DNA of 49,719 nt from a marine actinobacterium MedAcidi-G2B (lineage in GTDB: Bacteria; Actinomycetota; Acidimicrobiia; Acidimicrobiales; MedAcidi-G1): assembly GCA_000817115.1 (NCBI GenBank), contig JUEO01000008.1, positions 1 to 49,719 of the forward strand, given 5' to 3'. Made by a program: the position numbers and the translations under genes. Within the stretch, counting starts at the first letter, position 1. Each line of letters starts with the position of its first letter. The notes under the pieces were generated by a model that saw only the letters and a program-made list of their open reading frames with translations, made no database searches and was not told the origin of the DNA. Of the stretch, positions 49,348 through 49,719 are shown piece after piece.

Positions 49348-49719
49348 TGACTTCTTCAATTCTTAGCAGAAGAAATTTTTTATTAGGTTCTGCTGCTGTT
49401 GGGGTAACTCTTGGGGCTGGTTGTGGAGAGAAAGAACCTCTTACTTCTTCTGACGCTTTAACTCATTCTTCTCTGCCTTCTGTTGTTGACTGGCGTATCA
49501 CTCGTTGGGGCTCTGACCCGTGGTCTAAAGGTTCTTATTCTTATATTCCGGCAGGTTCTTCTCCAAGGCTGCGTCTTGATTTGGCAAAATCTACTGATGG
49601 TCGGCGATTCATGGCAGGAGAGGCAACTGAATCTGATTTTCCTGCCACAGTGAATGGTGCAGTGCGGTCAGGTTTTCGTGCTGCTCAAGAAGTGCTAGAG
49701 GCACGAGGTGTTGATTCAT
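49347..49719 (+). CDS. Tat-exported protein resembling only the C-terminal part of a flavin amine oxidase (partial)
   Basis: 124 residues are visible; the frame is still open at the window edge. The first 26 residues are a Tat signal (SRRNFLLGSAAVG) ending in GAGC, a possible lipobox with Cys26. After a short Ser/Thr linker comes ITRWGSDPWSKGSYSYIPAG and FMAGEATESDFPATVNGAVRSG, which are normally the last 80 or so residues of a monoamine-oxidase-type protein, including the GEA FAD-contact motif. The N-terminal GxGxxG FAD motif that should precede it by about 300 residues is absent. Either a truncated paralogue that works with a partner or a rearranged gene; the missing 3' end prevents a decision. 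Confidence 0.6.
   Translation, partial: MTSSILSRRNFLLGSAAVGVTLGAGCGEKEPLTSSDALTHSSLPSVVDWRITRWGSDPWSKGSYSYIPAGSSPRLRLDLAKSTDGRRFMAGEATESDFPATVNGAVRSGFRAAQEVLEARGVDS

Noticed and set aside
1-49719. CRISPR arrays, insertion sequences, prophage genes, tRNA or rRNA genes
   Set aside because: I found no regularly spaced repeats, transposase or integrase motifs, or tRNA/rRNA signatures by reading. A tRNAscan or CRISPR search was not possible here.

Overview
The window is a moderately AT-rich bacterial chromosome segment, densely packed, with long runs of co-directional genes that overlap by 1-11 bases. It carries no rRNA, tRNA, CRISPR array, insertion sequence or phage gene that I can see. Gene content (a luciferase-like F420/flavin oxidoreductase, a PabB-PabC fusion, a P450, an EmrB-type MFS pump, an ACAD10/11-type phosphotransferase) together with methylamine and betaine catabolism suggests an aerobic, probably marine, actinobacterium of Acidimicrobiia type. 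A Chloroflexi-like host is not excluded. The taxonomy is inference.

Layout. Positions 1-6055: the start of an exported protein, an SDR/VOC pair, and a branched-chain-type ABC importer (livFGMH) of unknown substrate. Positions 6223-10782: an NAD-type formate dehydrogenase operon. Its catalytic subunit is split into two genes in permuted order and reads through an in-frame TGA that has every sign of selenocysteine. Positions 10859-13936: gamma-butyrobetaine dioxygenase, L-carnitine dehydrogenase and a dehydrocarnitine-cleaving BKACE enzyme. Positions 14018-18315: a candidate SAM-clan riboswitch, then serA, a DUF1015 gene and pabBC. Positions 18319-22593: etfA, etfB and a dimethylglycine-dehydrogenase-like flavoprotein. 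Positions 22741-24347: an EamA transporter and an IclR regulator. Positions 24571-33457: a corrinoid methyl-transfer operon (corrinoid protein, DUF1638, PF13769 protein, MtrH-like methyltransferase, RACE-type activator, non-pyrrolysine MttB), followed by formate-THF ligase and a MetF-like reductase. Positions 33503-36777: P450, MFS pump, YczE-like membrane protein. Positions 36878-48099: one long minus-strand operon for reductive pyrimidine catabolism with its own NMT1/THI5-type ABC importer. Positions 48280-49719: an APH-type phosphotransferase and the start of a Tat-exported, amine-oxidase-C-terminus-like protein.

How the genes fit together. The central 27 kb can be read as one pathway: gamma-butyrobetaine to carnitine (dioxygenase), to 3-dehydrocarnitine (dehydrogenase), to a glycine betaine unit (BKACE). 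Glycine betaine is then demethylated by MttB to the corrinoid protein, and the methyl passes to THF (MtrH-like). Methyl-THF is oxidised (MetF), ATP is recovered as formate is released (Fhs run in reverse), and formate is oxidised to CO2 with NADH formation (Fdh). Dimethylglycine left by MttB would be oxidised by the DMGDH-like enzyme with ETF as acceptor, again giving methylene-THF. SerA and PabBC could supply serine and the pABA part of folate. FolD, a betainyl-CoA thioesterase and a dedicated sarcosine oxidase are not in the window. What is notable is a B12-dependent methyl-transfer branch, best known from anaerobes, sitting beside O2-dependent enzymes. A recurring palindrome (CCCAC-N3-GTGGG) at the IclR/corrinoid divergent promoter, after mttB, and near the left edge may be its regulator's operator.
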